Positions 55,758 to 64,000 of a stretch of DNA of 64,000 nt are shown in pieces. Within the stretch, counting starts at the first letter, position 1; each line of letters opens with the position of its first letter. The notes below the pieces were generated by a model, which had not been told where the DNA came from, did not search any database, and saw nothing but the letters and a program-made list of their open reading frames with translations. The stretch comes from Labedella gwakjiensis (GTDB taxonomy: Bacteria > Actinomycetota > Actinomycetes > Actinomycetales > Microbacteriaceae), in the NCBI RefSeq assembly GCF_003014675.1, contig NZ_PYAU01000001.1, forward strand, positions 310,001 through 374,000. The letters are read 5' to 3'. The position numbers and the translations under genes were made by a program.

Positions 55758-56105
55758 TCAGCCCCGGGTTCGGGAGGCGCGGCGACGCGCGGCGGAACCT
55801 GCGATCGTGATGGCGGCGCCGCCGACGATGAAGGCACCGGCGAGACCGGCGATCAGCGCGGCGTCGGAGCCGGTGACGGCGAGACCGTCGGCCGGATCGG
55901 CCTGCGGGTCCTCCGCCGGGAGGACGGCCGGAGAGTCGGCGGGCAGCACTGCCGGCGTCGGAGTTTCGTTGGAGAGCCCGGTGTCGGGTACGTAGTCCTC
56001 GCCAGCGGCGAAGGCGGCTCCGCCCGTGAACGCCGTCGTGAGGGCCGCGAAAGCGACGATCCCGGCGGCGGCCGACGTGCGGACGAAGGCTGATGAAGTG
56101 TTCAT
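55758..56105 (-). CDS. small secreted LAXTG-anchored surface protein
   Basis: 115 aa. Signal peptide about 1-33 (VRTSAAAGIVAFAALTTAFT, AxA end), a short Pro/Ala/Glu-rich middle (TPTPAVLPADSPAVLPAEDP, with a repeated PAVLPA), then LAVTGSDAALIAGLAGAFIV, a membrane helix and a basic tail RRRASRTRG. LAVTG fits the LAXTG sorting signal of class E sortases. With no folded domain between, it may act as a wall spacer or carrier. Not otherwise recognised. ATG 56105, divergent from the lipoprotein gene at 56380. Confidence 0.75.
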   Translation of the reverse strand: MNTSSAFVRTSAAAGIVAFAALTTAFTGGAAFAAGEDYVPDTGLSNETPTPAVLPADSPAVLPAEDPQADPADGLAVTGSDAALIAGLAGAFIVGGAAITIAGSAARRRASRTRG

Positions 56106-56379
56106 GTGTGAGCTGCCGCTGCGTCGGCATCTCCCCCTTTGTCGAGTGGATCGCAGTGGTCTCACGGTAACGCAAAACTGAGCGATCCTCACTGCCATAT
56201 GTGAGTAACCCTCACCCCAGTACGGGGTACAGCCGGTGCGGCGAGGCGAGGGGGGAGTAATCGGGGGGACGAAATCACCCCCGTTCGGGTTACACGAGAC
56301 GCCTCTCGGCCCCCACACTCGAACCGTCCACCTCCACCCAGTCCCGCGGGCGCTCCCCGCGGATTCGAAGGGATTACTG
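56106..56379. other. 274-bp divergent region before the small lipoprotein genes
   Basis: Contains a hairpin CCGCGGG/CCCGCGG (56344-56362) 18 nt upstream of the 56380 start and a CGGGGG/CCCCCG stem (56262-56283). No clear promoter hexamers or gene. Confidence 0.35.
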
Positions 56380-56574
56380 ATGAAAACACTGAAGAAGCCA
56401 TGGGCCGGCCGGGCCGCGGCGGCGATCCTCGTCACCGGCGTCCTCGGCGCCGGACTCGTGGGATGCAGTGACGACAACCGCACGGCGCCCGGCGTTCCGG
56501 ACGGCGCTCACATCACGGGCGGCACGCTCGGGACGACCCAGACCCACGGGTGGAGCGTGTCCGGTGGCAACTGA
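56380..56574 (+). CDS. short putative lipoprotein with GTTQT-x-x-W tail
   Basis: 64 aa. MKTLKKPWAG start, hydrophobic RAAAAILVTGVLGAG, lipobox GLVGC (Cys29), then 35 polar residues ending TGGTLGTTQTHGWSVSGGN. The mature part is too short for a normal domain. GAAGGGA precedes ATG 56380. The tail TGG..GTTQT..W recurs in the next gene, which overlaps this one by 11 nt, so the two are coupled paralogues. Function not recognised; an export substrate, a signal or an accessory subunit of the adjacent RND transporter are all possible. Confidence 0.65.
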   Translation: MKTLKKPWAGRAAAAILVTGVLGAGLVGCSDDNRTAPGVPDGAHITGGTLGTTQTHGWSVSGGN

Positions 56575-56761
56575 TCTCGAAGATGCCCGCTCCGCTCACT
56601 CCGTTCGCCGCGGCCGCGGGCTCCGCGCCGTCGCCATCGTCCTGTTCATCGGAATCGGGGTGTCATGCGGCGCCGCGAGTTGCACCGGCGGTGCGAACGG
56701 CTCGTACGGAACCACCCAGACCGTGAACTGGGAATGGGACAAGCCGCGCTCGTCGCGGTGA
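56564..56761 (+). CDS. second short putative membrane/lipoprotein with GTTQT-x-x-W tail
   Basis: 65 aa from GTG 56564, overlapping the previous gene. Charged N-terminus (TDLEDARSAHSVRRGRG), one hydrophobic segment (LRAVAIVLFIGIGVSCGAAS) with cysteines 35 and 40, and the tail TGGANGSYGTTQTVNWEWDK. Either cysteine could be lipidated, though the lipobox is weak. The start is the least certain point; it is set by the overlap and by the open frame upstream lacking other starts with a site. Paralogue of the 56380 product by its tail. Confidence 0.55.
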   Translation: MATDLEDARSAHSVRRGRGLRAVAIVLFIGIGVSCGAASCTGGANGSYGTTQTVNWEWDKPRSSR

Positions 56762-56766
56762 TGTCC

Positions 56767-56820
56767 AGGGCGGCCGTACGCGACCGTCGTCGTCCGCGAC
56801 GCCGTCTCGACGGCCGCCCT
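56767..56820 (+). terminator. hairpin between the small genes and the RND gene
   Basis: 11-bp perfect arms AGGGCGGCCGT/ACGGCCGCCCT (56767-56777 with 56810-56820) around a 32-nt loop. It starts 6 nt after the second small gene and ends 38 nt before the RND start; likely lowers read-through. Confidence 0.45.
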
Positions 56821-56858
56821 CTCCCCCGCCATCGCACCCATCAGAAGCGGAACCCCTC

Positions 56859-59800
56859 GTGAACAACCTCGCCGGCTTCAGCCTCCGCAATCGGTCGCTG
56901 ATCACTCTGCTCGCCCTCGTCGCCGCCGCATTCGGCGCCATCTCCTTCGCCTCGATGCGTCAGGACCTCCTCCCCGCGGTGGCATCGGCCAACGTCTCCA
57001 TCGTCACCTCGTACGACGGCGCCGCGCCCGACGTCGTGGACACGGAGGTGTCGCAGGTCGTCGAGACCATCGTCGAGTCGGTCGACGGACTCGTCTCGAC
57101 GACGACGTACAGCGGCACCGATCTGTCCCTCGTGACGGCCACGTTCGAGCTCGGACTCGACACGACCGAGATCGTGAAGCAGCTGTCCACCAAGCTGGCC
57201 GAGAACAGTGCTCTCCTGCCGGACGACGTGAAACCGCAGGTGTCCGGGGCCTCGGTCGACGACTTCCCCGTCATGCAGTTCGCGGTCAGCCCGGGTGATA
57301 CCCAGTTCACGACGACCCTCCAGGACTCCATCTCACAGCGCATCGAGGGCCTCGACGGTGTCAGAGAGGCCCGATTCGTCGGCGTCGCTCCCGATCAGAT
57401 GAGAGTGGAGATCGATCAGGCGAAGAGCGACGAGACGGGAATCGGGGTGCAGGAGCTGAAGGCCGCCATCGTGTCGGGCGGACTCGTCGAGGCATCGGGG
57501 TCGATCACGGAAGGCGACAGGACGTTCGCCGTACAGAGCGGGAAGGCCGTTGCTTCGGCTGACGACGTCGCGGCCCTTCCCGTCGTCGCCCCCGCCACGG
57601 GGAGCACCATGACCGTCGGCGACGTCTCGAGCGTCCGACAGATGGTGGCCGGCGCTTCGGTCGCCGCTCGGGTCGACGGGGAGCCGACCGTCGTCCTCCT
57701 CGTATCGAAGGTGCCCAACGCCAACGCCGTCGAGCTGTCACGATCGGTGACGGCCGAGATGGCGTCGCTCGACGAGCAGTACGATCTCGACTCGACGGTC
57801 GTCTTCGACCAGTCGCCCTACATCGAGAAGTCGATCGAAACCCTGACGACGGAGGGCCTCATCGGCCTCGTGTGCGCCGTGATCGTGGTCCTCTTCTTCC
57901 TGGGCTCGGTTCGGACGACCCTCGTCACCGCGGTGTCCATCCCCGCCTCGCTCCTTCTCGCGGGAGTGGCGATGAACGCCGTGGGTTTCTCGATCAACAT
58001 GATCACCCTCGCCGCACTCACGGTCGCGATCGGGCGCGTCGTCGACGATTCCATCGTCGTCGTCGAGAGCATCGAGCGTCAGATGCTCGTCTCGAGCGAC
58101 CGGATCTCCGCGATCACCACCGGCGTCTCCTCGGTCGCCGGGGCGGTCCTGTCCTCGACGCTCACGACGGTCGCCGTCTTCCTCCCCATCGCCTACATCT
58201 CCGGCACGCTCGGGGAGCTCTTCCGACCATTCGCTCTCACCGCGGCGGCCGCGATGCTCGCGTCGCTCGTCGTGTCGCTCACGGTCGTCCCCGTCCTCGC
58301 GTACTGGTTCGTCCGTCCCCGTGGGCTCGGCACGAGTGCCGTCCGCTTCGACGAACGGGTCCGCACTCGCCTCGACGATGTCTACCGCCCCCTCCTCACG
58401 TGGTCGCTCGCCCATCGTGGTCGGGTGGTCGCGTTCAGCCTGGCCGTGCTCGCGGCGACCGCCGCGCTCATTCCCGGACTCTCCACTGGCTACCTCGCTC
58501 CTCTCGGCGACACCCAGATCCGCGTCCTGCAGAGACTCGACCCGGCCACGAGCATCGATGCGCAGAAGACCGCCGCCGATGTGGTCGAGGGGGAGCTGAC
58601 GGGCATCGACGGCGTCGAACGCGTCCAGACATCGCTCCGTTCCTCCGGTTCCGTGCTGCGGGACGCCGCTCTCGGCGGTGGAGGCGGACTCGCGTCGTAC
58701 CTCGTGTCCACGGACGACGGTGTGGACCAGACGGCCATGATCGACGACATCAGGGACCGCCTCGAGGACCGCGCGGATGACGGCTCCCTCGGGGAGCTCG
58801 ACTATTCGATCACGAGCGATATGGACTTCTCCGCCGGCATCGAGATCTCGGTCACCGCCCTCGACGACTCGAGTCTCTCCGAGGCCGTCCAGACCGTGAC
58901 GACCGAGATCGAGGGTCTCGACTCCGTGGCCGATGCCGAGTCGACGCTCGCGAGCACCGTCGAACGGCTCGATGTCGACGTCGACGGCGCCACAGCCGTC
59001 GAATACGGTCTCACCGACCAGGAGGTGCGTGAGGCCGTCGCGAACGCTCTGTCCATGACGGACGCCGGCGACATGATCGTCGACGGAGATCCCGTGCAGA
59101 TCGTCATCATGCCGGGGAGGACTGTCTCGACGACGGCAGACCTGTCGAACGTCCCGATCTCGACCCCCGTACACGGTGACGTTCCCCTCTCGACGTTCGC
59201 GACCGTCGAGAAGGTCGATGGCCCCATCGTCGTCCAGAGTCAGCAGGGTCTGCGCTCGGCCGTCATCACCGTCTCACCGCGCACCGACAATCTCGGCGCA
59301 ACCTCCGACGATCTCGCGACGGCGATCGACGGCATCGATCTCCCGGACGGCGCCCAGGTCCGACTCGGCGGAGCCGTCACGGCGCGCATCGACGCTTTCG
59401 CGCAGATGGGGGTCATCAGTTTGATCGCCGTCCTCATCGTGTACACGATCATGGTCGCCACGTTCCGTTCCCTCCTCCAGCCGGCGCTTCTGCTCGTCGC
59501 GGTGCCCTTCGCCGCGACCGGGGGCGCCGTCGTCCAACGCGTCACCGGAGAACCCGTCGGCGTGCCGTCCCTCATCGGCTGCCTCATGCTCGTCGGGATC
59601 GTGGTGACCAACTCCATCGTCCTGATCGATCTCGTCAATCAACGACGAGCCGCCGGCGTCGCCCTGTACGATGCCATCCTCGACGGCGCGACCAGACGCA
59701 TTCGCCCGATCCTGATGACGGCAGCGGCAACCGTGTCAGCCCTCGTCCCCATGGCGCTCGGATTCACGAACAGCAGCGCCTTCATCTCCCGTCCGCTCGC

Positions 59801-60911
59801 CCTCGTCGTCATCGGCGGGCTCGTCTCGTCGACCCTCCTCACGCTCATCGTCCTCCCGGTGCTGTACAGCCTGTTGGAGGGTCACCGGGGGCGGCGCGAT
59901 ACAGCCGCAGCGGAGCGGGCGGAGCGGGCGGAGCGGGCGGACATCGATGCGGAGGATCGCCGGGTTCGCACCGCGTCCTCACTGCACTCCGGGGGCGCCC
60001 AGCGGAAGCGTCCGACCCCTCACGCCGTCCGGGTCGGGCGAACGACGCAGCGCTCGACGCCGTCCTCCGTCGGCGCACATCGGAGCGAACGGCCGAACGC
60101 CCCGGGTGACGTAGAGCACCGGTCCGCCGCGACGCGCCGAACCGTCCTCCCGGTCGACCGGCGGGGCCGTACCCGCGCGCGTCAGACGACCGGCGATCGT
60201 CCCGCGGACCGGTCGACCAGCCGGAAGGCGACGGACGAGCGATTCGACGACCTCGAGCGGACCACGCGCCTCTCACCCGCCGGTCTCGTGCCACCGAACG
60301 TCGCGCCGTCGTCGCCGGCCCCTCCCGTGCCCCTCATCAGCCTCCCCTCCGACACCGCCTGGCCGGTCTCGGCATCGATGAGCACGCGGTATGCCGACAG
60401 ACCCGTGGAGACGCCACCGCAATACGTGGCCTTCTCCCAGTCCGAAGAGCGCACTCCCGCCGCCACTGTGCATACGTGGTGGACGTCGAACGTCTCCGGT
60501 CCTCTACCGGTCCTCATGCTCGATCCCTTCACACCCCACGTGACGCACGGGATGGGTATCGCCGAACCCACACGCGCCCTCGACGTGGACGGGCGCACGC
60601 TGTCGCTCGAGCAGTTCGCGATGGTGCGCGCACTCTCCTCCGTCCTCCGCGACGACCTGCACGGCTACGCCTACTTCGCGGCGCAGCTCGTGCTGTGGGA
60701 GATCGTCGGCGCCGCTGCGACCCCGGGCATCGACGTCCGCGTGCCGGCCGGCGATACCGACGCCGTGGCGAGGGAGTTCGACGCACTGTACGACGCGATC
60801 CGTCACGCGGCGCGGGACACCGACGATGCTCTCTGGGTGATCACCCCGACGAGCCCAGCCGAGCCCCGGATGCTCGTCTCAGACCTCTCCAGGCCCCGCC
60901 CGGCGACCTGA
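56859..60911 (+). CDS. SwrC-like RND transporter with 340-residue C-terminal extension
   Basis: 1350 aa from GTG 56859. Residues 1-1003 are an AcrB-fold HAE1-type RND pump: N-terminal helix, LITLLALVAAAFGAISFASM, TM4 GRVVDDSIVVVES with proton-relay Asp396/Asp397, and TM10-11 GIVVTNSIVLIDLVNQRRA, RRIRPILMTAAATVSALVPM. Where AcrB has Lys940 it has Thr917, as in Bacillus SwrC. After TM12 comes an Arg/Ser/Thr-rich linker (about 1010-1200) and a compact region 1205-1340 (PLPVLMLDPF, AYFAAQLVLWEIVGAA). GC-rich third positions continue through the extension, so it is coding. No adaptor gene is nearby. Confidence 0.85.
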   Translation: MNNLAGFSLRNRSLITLLALVAAAFGAISFASMRQDLLPAVASANVSIVTSYDGAAPDVVDTEVSQVVETIVESVDGLVSTTTYSGTDLSLVTATFELGLDTTEIVKQLSTKLAENSALLPDDVKPQVSGASVDDFPVMQFAVSPGDTQFTTTLQDSISQRIEGLDGVREARFVGVAPDQMRVEIDQAKSDETGIGVQELKAAIVSGGLVEASGSITEGDRTFAVQSGKAVASADDVAALPVVAPATGSTMTVGDVSSVRQMVAGASVAARVDGEPTVVLLVSKVPNANAVELSRSVTAEMASLDEQYDLDSTVVFDQSPYIEKSIETLTTEGLIGLVCAVIVVLFFLGSVRTTLVTAVSIPASLLLAGVAMNAVGFSINMITLAALTVAIGRVVDDSIVVVESIERQMLVSSDRISAITTGVSSVAGAVLSSTLTTVAVFLPIAYISGTLGELFRPFALTAAAAMLASLVVSLTVVPVLAYWFVRPRGLGTSAVRFDERVRTRLDDVYRPLLTWSLAHRGRVVAFSLAVLAATAALIPGLSTGYLAPLGDTQIRVLQRLDPATSIDAQKTAADVVEGELTGIDGVERVQTSLRSSGSVLRDAALGGGGGLASYLVSTDDGVDQTAMIDDIRDRLEDRADDGSLGELDYSITSDMDFSAGIEISVTALDDSSLSEAVQTVTTEIEGLDSVADAESTLASTVERLDVDVDGATAVEYGLTDQEVREAVANALSMTDAGDMIVDGDPVQIVIMPGRTVSTTADLSNVPISTPVHGDVPLSTFATVEKVDGPIVVQSQQGLRSAVITVSPRTDNLGATSDDLATAIDGIDLPDGAQVRLGGAVTARIDAFAQMGVISLIAVLIVYTIMVATFRSLLQPALLLVAVPFAATGGAVVQRVTGEPVGVPSLIGCLMLVGIVVTNSIVLIDLVNQRRAAGVALYDAILDGATRRIRPILMTAAATVSALVPMALGFTNSSAFISRPLALVVIGGLVSSTLLTLIVLPVLYSLLEGHRGRRDTAAAERAERAERADIDAEDRRVRTASSLHSGGAQRKRPTPHAVRVGRTTQRSTPSSVGAHRSERPNAPGDVEHRSAATRRTVLPVDRRGRTRARQTTGDRPADRSTSRKATDERFDDLERTTRLSPAGLVPPNVAPSSPAPPVPLISLPSDTAWPVSASMSTRYADRPVETPPQYVAFSQSEERTPAATVHTWWTSNVSGPLPVLMLDPFTPHVTHGMGIAEPTRALDVDGRTLSLEQFAMVRALSSVLRDDLHGYAYFAAQLVLWEIVGAAATPGIDVRVPAGDTDAVAREFDALYDAIRHAARDTDDALWVITPTSPAEPRMLVSDLSRPRPAT

Positions 60912-61707
60912 GCAGCAGGAACGACGCCAGCGCGCTCGTCGCCACGAGCACGACCGACCCTTCGATGCCGAACGCACCGCCCGTCAGCAGCACGGGCCCC
61001 GAGACCTCGACGACCGCCAGACCCGGCAGCCGGATGCCCGACACCGGGCCGCCCGTCAGGATCTGCGTGCCGTTCCAGGCCGCGTGTGCTGCGACGGCGG
61101 AGAGAAGCCTGCGGGTTCGGACGACGAGCGCGCCGAAGAGGAGACCGGGACCGAGTGCGAGGGCGACACACGCCCACGGCGACGAGGCCGGGTTGAACAC
61201 GTGCACGAGCCCGAAGGCGATGGACGTCGTCGCGAGCGCGACGAGAGGACCACCGATGCGGTCGACGAGCGAGAACAGGACGCCCCGGAAGGCCACCTCC
61301 TCGATCACGGCTGTCGCGAGCGCGAACGCCGCGAGCGCGGCGATGATCGAGAGGGGCGGGCTCGGCTCGAGACCGCGCCGATACGTCGACGACGCGACGA
61401 GAAGGCCGGAGGCGACGGAGACCGCACCCGCGCCGACGACGACGCCTCCGAGGAGAGCGTTTAGACTCCGGGTCGGGGGAACCTGACGGAGAAACGGGTG
61501 CTCGGGTGCCGCGATCAGAGCACCCGTCACCAGGGCGAGGAGACTCACCAGGACACTCGATGCGATGACCGCCCCGGCTGTCGGCGCGGGGACGTACCAC
61601 CGGCCGATCGCGAGGACAGCGAGAACGCCGAGGGCGGCGAGAGGACGACCGGCTGATGCGACGCGCCCACGCGCCGGTCCGCCCACCAGCCCCGACGTCG
61701 TCCCCAC
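60841..61707 (-). CDS. CPBP-family intramembrane glutamic endopeptidase
   Basis: 288 aa, multi-helix membrane protein. The three CPBP/Abi motifs are intact: EEVAFRG (Glu136, Glu137, Arg141), FGLVHVFNP (His169) and HAAWN (His208, Asn212). Relatives process CAAX proteins or modulate bacteriocin immunity and signalling; the substrate here is unknown. Start GTG 61707 directly abuts GGAGGA, with CACACT 6 nt upstream, so the start is uncertain. Its last 71 bp overlap the 3' end of the RND gene on the other strand. Confidence 0.85.
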   Translation of the reverse strand: MGTTSGLVGGPARGRVASAGRPLAALGVLAVLAIGRWYVPAPTAGAVIASSVLVSLLALVTGALIAAPEHPFLRQVPPTRSLNALLGGVVVGAGAVSVASGLLVASSTYRRGLEPSPPLSIIAALAAFALATAVIEEVAFRGVLFSLVDRIGGPLVALATTSIAFGLVHVFNPASSPWACVALALGPGLLFGALVVRTRRLLSAVAAHAAWNGTQILTGGPVSGIRLPGLAVVEVSGPVLLTGGAFGIEGSVVLVATSALASFLLLRSPGGAWRGLRRASGARLGSSG

Positions 61708-61810
61708 TCCTCCAGTGTGCCGCCGGGGCGCTCCCTCTCGCCGGGATCGTCCACACCCCCGCAGCCCCGTCAGCGGTCTCGCCCGTGCCGAGCAGGCAGG
61801 CCGCGATACG

Positions 61811-61848
61811 ACGAAGGGCCCCGGAGCGGATGCTCCGGGGCCCTTCGT
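61811..61848 (-). terminator. terminator of tuf
   Basis: Perfect 17-bp stem (61811-61827 with 61832-61848), GGAT loop, 17 nt after the tuf stop on the minus strand. Confidence 0.85.
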
Positions 61849-61865
61849 TCAGGTAGTCGGGAAGA

Positions 61866-63059
61866 CTACTTGAGGATGTTCGTGACGGTACCGGCACCGA
61901 CGGTGCGGCCACCCTCACGGATAGCGAAGCCGAGGCCCTCTTCCATGGCGATCGGCTGGATGAGCTCGACCGTCATCTCCGTGGTGTCACCAGGCATGAC
62001 CATCTCGGTGCCCTCGGGCAGCGTGATGACGCCGGTGACGTCCGTGGTGCGGAAGTAGAACTGCGGACGGTAGTTCGCGTAGAACGGGTTGTGACGCCCA
62101 CCCTCGTCCTTGGAGAGGATGTACGCGGTGCCCTCGAACTGGGTGTGCGGCGTGACCGAACCCGGCTTGACGACGACCTGACCGCGCTCGACGTCCTCAC
62201 GCTTCGTTCCACGGAGGAGCAGACCACAGTTCTCACCGGCCCACGCCTCGTCGAGCTGCTTGTGGAACATCTCGATACCCGTGACGATCGTCTTCTGCGT
62301 CGGACGGATGCCGACGATCTCGACCTCCGAGTTGATCGCGAGCGTGCCACGCTCGGCGCGGCCCGTGACGACGGTTCCACGACCGGTGATCGTGAAGACG
62401 TCCTCGATCGGCATGAGGAAGGGCTTGTCCTTGTCGCGCACCGGGTCCGGGATGGACTCGTCGACGGCGTCCATGAGCTCGACGATGGCGTTGACCCACT
62501 GCTCGTCGCCCTCGAGAGCCTTGAGGCCCGAGACGCGGACGACCGGGGCGTTGTCGCCGTCGAAGTCCTGGCTGGAGAGGAGCTCACGGACCTCGAGCTC
62601 GACGAGCTCGAGGATCTCCTCGTCGTCGACCATGTCCGACTTGTTCAGCGCGACGAGCAGGTACGGAACGCCGACCTGCTTGGCGAGAAGAACGTGCTCA
62701 CGCGTCTGAGCCATCGGGCCGTCGGTGGCGGCGACCACGAGGATCGCGCCGTCCATCTGAGCAGCACCGGTGATCATGTTCTTGATGTAGTCGGCGTGAC
62801 CAGGGGCGTCGACGTGCGCGTAGTGGCGCTTCGGCGTCTCGTACTCGACGTGCGAGATGTTGATCGTGATGCCGCGCTGACGCTCCTCGGGAGCGGAGTC
62901 GATCGACGCGAAGTCGCGCTGAACGTTGGTGGCCGACGGGTACTTGTCGGCGAGAACCTTCGAGATCGCTGCGGTCAGGGTGGTCTTGCCGTGGTCGACG
63001 TGACCGATCGTACCGATGTTGACGTGCGGCTTGGTCCGCTCGAACTTGGCCTTAGCCAC
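61866..63059 (-). CDS. tuf: elongation factor Tu
   Basis: 397 aa. Delivers aminoacyl-tRNA to the ribosome. G1 [19 protein letters not shown]2/G3 region [14 protein letters not shown] and [21 protein letters not shown]4 NKSDMVDD, then domains 2 and 3 ending [13 protein letters not shown]. Complete. GTG 63059 with GAGGAGGA upstream. Follows fusA by 152 bp, as in the str operon. Confidence 0.98.
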   Translation of the reverse strand: MAKAKFERTKPHVNIGTIGHVDHGKTTLTAAISKVLADKYPSATNVQRDFASIDSAPEERQRGITINISHVEYETPKRHYAHVDAPGHADYIKNMITGAAQMDGAILVVAATDGPMAQTREHVLLAKQVGVPYLLVALNKSDMVDDEEILELVELEVRELLSSQDFDGDNAPVVRVSGLKALEGDEQWVNAIVELMDAVDESIPDPVRDKDKPFLMPIEDVFTITGRGTVVTGRAERGTLAINSEVEIVGIRPTQKTIVTGIEMFHKQLDEAWAGENCGLLLRGTKREDVERGQVVVKPGSVTPHTQFEGTAYILSKDEGGRHNPFYANYRPQFYFRTTDVTGVITLPEGTEMVMPGDTTEMTVELIQPIAMEEGLGFAIREGGRTVGAGTVTNILK

Positions 63060-63211
63060 TGTGGGTCCTCCTCAGGACTCGTGTAGGTACCCGGACGCTG
63101 GATTGCGCCCGGTTTTCTACGGGGGTTTGTGTATTCATGTTACAAGGGTCTCCCCGCGTCATAGACACTGCCTGCATCGACAATGTGGACGCGAGGAGCC
63201 CTCCGGGCGAA
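63060..63211. other. 152-bp fusA-tuf gap
   Basis: Minus strand leader of tuf. Only weak promoter-like hexamers (TTGTCG, TATGAC with too short a spacer; TAACAT) are seen; no terminator for fusA, so read-through into tuf is likely. Confidence 0.3.
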
Positions 63212-64000
63212 CTACTCGCCCTTGCCCTTCTGGACGATCTCCTCGGCGACAGCCTTGGGAACCTCAGCGTAGCTCTCGAAGGTCATCGAGAACACCGCGC
63301 GACCCGAAGTCTTCGACCGCAGATCACCGATGTACCCGAACATCTCCGAGAGGGGGACGTTGGCCCGGACGACCTTGACGCCGGAGGCGTCCTCCATGGA
63401 CTGGATCTGGCCGCGACGGGAGTTCAGGTCGCCGATGACGTCGCCCATGTACTCCTCGGGCGTACGCACCTCGACGGCCATGAGCGGCTCGAGGATGACG
63501 GGGCTCGCCTTGCGAGCAGCCTCCTTGAAGCCCATGGAGCCGGCGATCTTGAACGCCATCTCCGAGGAGTCGACGTCGTGCGATGCACCGTCGAGCAGGG
63601 TGGCGCGGACGCCGACCATGGGGTAGCCCGCGAGGACACCCACGTTCAGCGCATCGCGGAAGCCCTGGTCGACGGACGGGATGTACTCACGCGGGATACG
63701 ACCACCGGAGACCTTGTTGACGAACTCGTAGGTCTTGTCGGCCGTGACCTCCATGGGCTCGATCGCGAACTGGATCTTCGCGAACTGACCCGAACCACCG
63801 GTCTGCTTCTTGTGCGTGAAGTCATGACGCTCGACGCCCTTGCGGATCGTCTCGCGGTAGGCCACCTGGGGCTTACCGACGTTCGCCTCGACCTTGAACT
63901 CGCGCTTCATGCGGTCGACCAGGATGTCGAGGTGGAGCTCGCCCATTCCCTTGATGACCGTCTGGCCGGTCTCGGCGTTCTGCTCGACGCGGAACGTCGG
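63212..64000 (-). CDS. fusA: elongation factor G, N-terminal part off the right edge
   Basis: The last 263 codons (262 residues and the stop) are visible; the gene continues past 64000. [33 protein letters not shown] (split), [29 protein letters not shown] and [20 protein letters not shown] are domain III-V sequence of EF-G, the translocase. Ends [12 protein letters not shown]. Upstream of tuf, as in the str operon; rpsG and rpsL would be beyond the window. Confidence 0.97.
   Translation of the reverse strand, partial: PTFRVEQNAETGQTVIKGMGELHLDILVDRMKREFKVEANVGKPQVAYRETIRKGVERHDFTHKKQTGGSGQFAKIQFAIEPMEVTADKTYEFVNKVSGGRIPREYIPSVDQGFRDALNVGVLAGYPMVGVRATLLDGASHDVDSSEMAFKIAGSMGFKEAARKASPVILEPLMAVEVRTPEEYMGDVIGDLNSRRGQIQSMEDASGVKVVRANVPLSEMFGYIGDLRSKTSGRAVFSMTFESYAEVPKAVAEEIVQKGKGE

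Noticed and set aside
60182-60598. Minus-strand frame of 138 codons under the RND C-terminal extension
   Set aside because: The plus-strand frame here keeps G/C third positions, while the minus frame does not, has no ribosome site and resembles no family.

Overview
The window reads as chromosome of a high-GC Gram-positive actinobacterium, most likely of the family Microbacteriaceae. The grounds are strong G/C bias at third codon positions, GuaB3 next to GuaB, a CIRCE-controlled groES without an adjacent groEL, many start codons 6-7 nt downstream of a TANNNT box, and actinobacterial ribosomal-protein gene order. The genus cannot be fixed from the sequence alone. No rRNA, tRNA, CRISPR array, transposase or phage gene was seen.

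Layout, left to right. 1-6150: the N-terminal part of a KhtT-like cation/proton antiporter regulator, a twice-frameshifted DUF559-type gene, glpD, guaB3 and guaB. 6392-12183: a branched-chain amino acid type ABC importer (livH-M-G-F on the + strand; the lipoprotein receptor livK convergent). 12362-16034: rarD, groES, a THUMP-like methyltransferase and two small membrane proteins. 16093-24500: a tRNA t6A and cell-wall precursor block (tsaD-rimI-tsaB-tsaE-alr-acpS-glmS, coaA, glmM). 24523-28528: rpsI, rplM, truA and a GNAT acetyltransferase.

27761-63946: a ribosomal-protein superoperon on the minus strand, interrupted by accessory modules. Read in its own direction: fusA (partial), tuf, an accessory block (RND transporter, two tiny paralogous lipoprotein-like genes, an LAXTG surface protein, a CPBP protease), the S10 operon (rpsJ to rpsQ), the spc operon (rplN to rplO, without rpsN), secY-adk-map, a second accessory block (aminotransferase class IV gene, mtlR and a complete mannitol PTS operon with its own EI and HPr), infA-rpmJ-rpsM-rpsK-rpoA-rplQ, and a third accessory block (a MdoH/OpgH-like glucosyltransferase with an unknown 171-aa partner).

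Functionally the core encodes translation, protein export, peptidoglycan precursors (GlmS, GlmM, Alr), guanine nucleotide synthesis (GuaB) and CoA/ACP maturation. The accessory modules supply mannitol uptake and oxidation, amino-acid import, glycerol-3-phosphate oxidation and surface or export functions. The least explained parts are the 55.7-61.7 kb block, where two small proteins sharing a GTTQT-x-x-W tail precede an RND transporter with a 340-residue C-terminal extension, and the MdoH-like pair.
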